This document shows, piece after piece, positions 62,121 to 64,000 of a stretch of DNA of 64,000 nucleotides. Position 1 is the first letter of the stretch; each line of letters begins with the position of its first letter. Below the pieces are notes generated by a model that was not told the origin of the DNA, did no database searches, and saw only the letters and a program-made list of their open reading frames with translations. The stretch is from NCBI GenBank assembly GCA_947375135.1, contig CANCER010000020.1:1-64000 (forward strand), in the 5' to 3' direction. The DNA is from Comamonadaceae bacterium. GTDB taxonomy: Bacteria; Pseudomonadota; Gammaproteobacteria; Burkholderiales; Burkholderiaceae_C. The position numbers and the translations under genes were made by a program.

Positions 62121-64000
62121 TCATGGGAGCTCGGTACTGGTGTCGGGTGCAGATAGCTCCAGCGGCCCCACCGTCCCGAGGCGCGCCTTGAGCGACTGCG
62201 GCTGCCCGCTGATCAGGGCGGCGTAGTTGGTGGTGTTGGACAGCACTTTCTTGACGTAGTCGCGGGTCTCGTTGAACGGGATGTTTTCGGCCCAAATGGC
62301 CGCTTCCAGCACCGGGCCGTTGCGCCAGCTGCGCGGCCTGCCCGGGCCGGCGTTGTAGGCCGCTGCCGCCAGGGGCATGGAGCCGCCAAAGGAGTCCAGC
62401 AACAGCTTGAGGTAGCCGGTGCCGATGGCGATGTTGGTGTCGCGGTCCGTGATCTGCTGGGGCTGGAAATCGGTCATGCCAATTTTTCTGGCGGTCCATT
62501 TGGCGGTGGCTGGCATCACCTGCATCAGGCCGGACGCGCCCACGCCGGAGCGGGCATCCGTGATGAAGCGGCTTTCCTGGCGGATCAGGCCGTAGACATA
62601 CGCCGGGTCGATGCCGATTTGCTTGCCGCGCGCCAGCACGGCGTTCTTGAAAGGCATGGGGAAACGGGTCTCAAAATCGATCACGCCCTTGGTGCGGTCG
62701 CTGCTGTTGATGCAGCGATCCCACACCTCGGCCAGGCAGGCGCGCTCGGCGGCCGCCAGCAGGCCCCGGTCATCCATGCCGCCGCGGTCATGCAAGCTGA
62801 TGCTGTAGTTCCACTCGCGCACACCTTCGGCACGCAGGCCGATCTGAATGGCGTAGAGCGCGCGGTTCAGGCCGGGGTTGTTGCGGGCGGAATCGCGCTC
62901 TTCGGCCGTCAAAGGCGCAGGACGCTCGGGCACGCTGATGCGCCGGCCCACTTCGTCCAGGGCCAATTGCTCGTAAAAGCCGCGCACACCGGCAATGCTT
63001 TGCAACAGTGCCAAGGCCTCGCCACGCGTGCTTTCGGAGTCAGCCAGCGCCAGCTGCGCCCGGGCATGCCAGTAAACCCAAACCGGCTCGGCCGCCATGG
63101 ACGACGGCATGGCGGTGATGGCCTCATGCACCATGCTCCATTTGCCGGCGCGCAGGGCCGCGCGCACGGCCCAGGCCAGATGGTCTTCGTGCATGTGTTT
63201 GAACTGGCCCTGGGCAAAGTACCCAACCGCGTCATTCGACATCCGCATGGCGGCGCGCTTGCCGATCACGCCCCAGATCCAGCTGCGCTCTTCCTGCGTG
63301 AGCTGGGCGCGCCAGCGCAGGTGGTCGACCTCCACTGCCGCCGCCTCCGGGTCCAGGTAGGCCAGGCGGATGAGTGCCAGCGAGACCAGTTCCCGTGTTT
63401 TGGGACGCAGGGCGGTGAGCTTGTCGTTGAGGTACTTGGCCGGGCTGGCGTAGATCTCGGCCACGTTCTTGACCCAGCCGTCACTCAGAAGGCCCACGGC
63501 CTGGGTGGCCACGCGCAGACGGTCGTTCTCAAAGCCCAAACGGGCACGCGGCCACACCGCTGCAAACTGAATGGAATGGTCCTTGACCAGTTGCTCGGCA
63601 GCGGCGGCGCAGCCCTCGTCGGCTTCCTTGAGCGAAAGCCAGTTCTGCAGCACCGCGGCATTGACGTCGGTGGCATGGGCCAGGTGCTCGGCCAGCAAGC
63701 CGTAGCAGGCCAGCGATTTGTCATCGCCCATGCGGTATTGGGGGTAGTCGCGGTTGAAAGCGCCCCAGTCCCGGTTGCGCCCCAGCTGCAGCAGCCATTC
63801 GGTGCGCAGCCTGTCTTCCTGGTAGGTCCCGCTGTAACGGTTGAAAAATTCCTGCACCTCGCTGGCGCTGGCCTGGTCCAGCCGCGCGGACAGCTCCCAA
63901 TAGGCGCCCCAAGGCTCCAGGATGTAGCCGCGCACCTGGGGCAGCAGGCTGCTCAGGCGCTTGTGGTCACGCGCTTTATAGGCTTGTGCCATGTCGGTAA
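62121..64000 (-). CDS. slt: Soluble lytic murein transglycosylase (Slt70-like), 5' end outside window
   Basis: The frame is open to the right edge; the first ATG inside is at 63992, but preceding codons remain open and no signal peptide is seen, so the true start lies beyond the window. The visible 623 residues comprise an alpha-superhelical U-domain of tetratricopeptide-like repeats and a C-terminal catalytic SLT domain: the catalytic glutamate in IRQESRFITDARSGVGASGL, then LMQVMPATAKWTARKIG and AAYNAGPGRPRSWRNG. It cleaves peptidoglycan between MurNAc and GlcNAc with 1,6-anhydro product formation in the periplasm. Size fits Slt70. Confidence 0.93.
   Translation of the reverse strand, partial: TDMAQAYKARDHKRLSSLLPQVRGYILEPWGAYWELSARLDQASASEVQEFFNRYSGTYQEDRLRTEWLLQLGRNRDWGAFNRDYPQYRMGDDKSLACYGLLAEHLAHATDVNAAVLQNWLSLKEADEGCAAAAEQLVKDHSIQFAAVWPRARLGFENDRLRVATQAVGLLSDGWVKNVAEIYASPAKYLNDKLTALRPKTRELVSLALIRLAYLDPEAAAVEVDHLRWRAQLTQEERSWIWGVIGKRAAMRMSNDAVGYFAQGQFKHMHEDHLAWAVRAALRAGKWSMVHEAITAMPSSMAAEPVWVYWHARAQLALADSESTRGEALALLQSIAGVRGFYEQLALDEVGRRISVPERPAPLTAEERDSARNNPGLNRALYAIQIGLRAEGVREWNYSISLHDRGGMDDRGLLAAAERACLAEVWDRCINSSDRTKGVIDFETRFPMPFKNAVLARGKQIGIDPAYVYGLIRQESRFITDARSGVGASGLMQVMPATAKWTARKIGMTDFQPQQITDRDTNIAIGTGYLKLLLDSFGGSMPLAAAAYNAGPGRPRSWRNGPVLEAAIWAENIPFNETRDYVKKVLSNTTNYAALISGQPQSLKARLGTVGPLELSAPDTSTELP

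Overview
The window is high-GC chromosomal DNA from a betaproteobacterium of the order Burkholderiales. Gene content and neighbourhoods point to the Comamonadaceae, with a Rhodoferax-like or related genome the best guess: BktB thiolase, an isoaspartyl methyltransferase-rhodanese-TolC block, a DUF1631 gene, a DUF4136 lipoprotein, and an intergenic GC-rich repeat I associate with that family. The species cannot be fixed from sequence alone. Nearly all of the window is intact chromosomal coding sequence; no rRNA, tRNA, CRISPR array or prophage was seen.

Layout. 1-621 is a scar: the 3' end of an IS3-family transposase, then a decayed DUF1778/GNAT toxin-antitoxin pair fused by a deletion. 787-8116 holds metabolic and housekeeping genes (trhP, an SDR, bktB, a 2OG-Fe oxygenase, hemerythrin, YitT, a CurA-like reductase, a lipoprotein cytochrome c). 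8256-12601 is a general amino-acid ABC operon (aapJQMP) with a candidate sigma-54 promoter and a palindrome in its leader. It is followed by a 305-bp element with 73-bp terminal inverted repeats. 13019-25511 has a flavin reductase, a 1896-residue six-PAS hybrid histidine kinase, DUF1631, ettA and an RhlE-type helicase with a structured leader. 25594-30710 includes a cupin, gloA, an EamA exporter, the Entner-Doudoroff operon edd-eda and divergent pdxH. 30835-33879 is a DUF3299/MacB-type ABC set with a His-rich permease loop, plus msrA. 34009-41463 is a TetR-controlled RND efflux pair, then pcm, a rhodanese and a TolC-like channel. 41460-46090 carries a phosphatase, a lipoprotein, ttcA, folB, a FolM-like SDR and a MidA-like methyltransferase.

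46225-47208 is a ROK glucokinase. The minus-strand run 59879 to 47210 then holds a complete D-xylose system in transcription order (xylF, xylH, a half-size xylG, ROK repressor, xylB, xylA), a Gfo/Idh/MocA oxidoreductase, a CRTAC1-type beta-propeller protein overlapping a vanadium-haloperoxidase-like enzyme, and a leucine-rich-repeat/protein-kinase fusion. The window ends with cca, a glutathione S-transferase, a second copy of the dispersed repeat and a soluble lytic transglycosylase cut by the window edge.

How the parts fit: glucokinase, edd and eda form a glucose route through the Entner-Doudoroff pathway, and xylose enters through the xyl operon. A 16-bp palindrome (GTwACC-N4-GGTTAC) occurs upstream of both the glucokinase and edd/pdxH, and a HexR-like box overlaps the likely edd promoter, suggesting shared carbohydrate control. 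The least ordinary items are the long-palindrome element, the CRTAC1/haloperoxidase pair, the LRR-kinase, the His-rich ABC set and the shared sugar palindrome.
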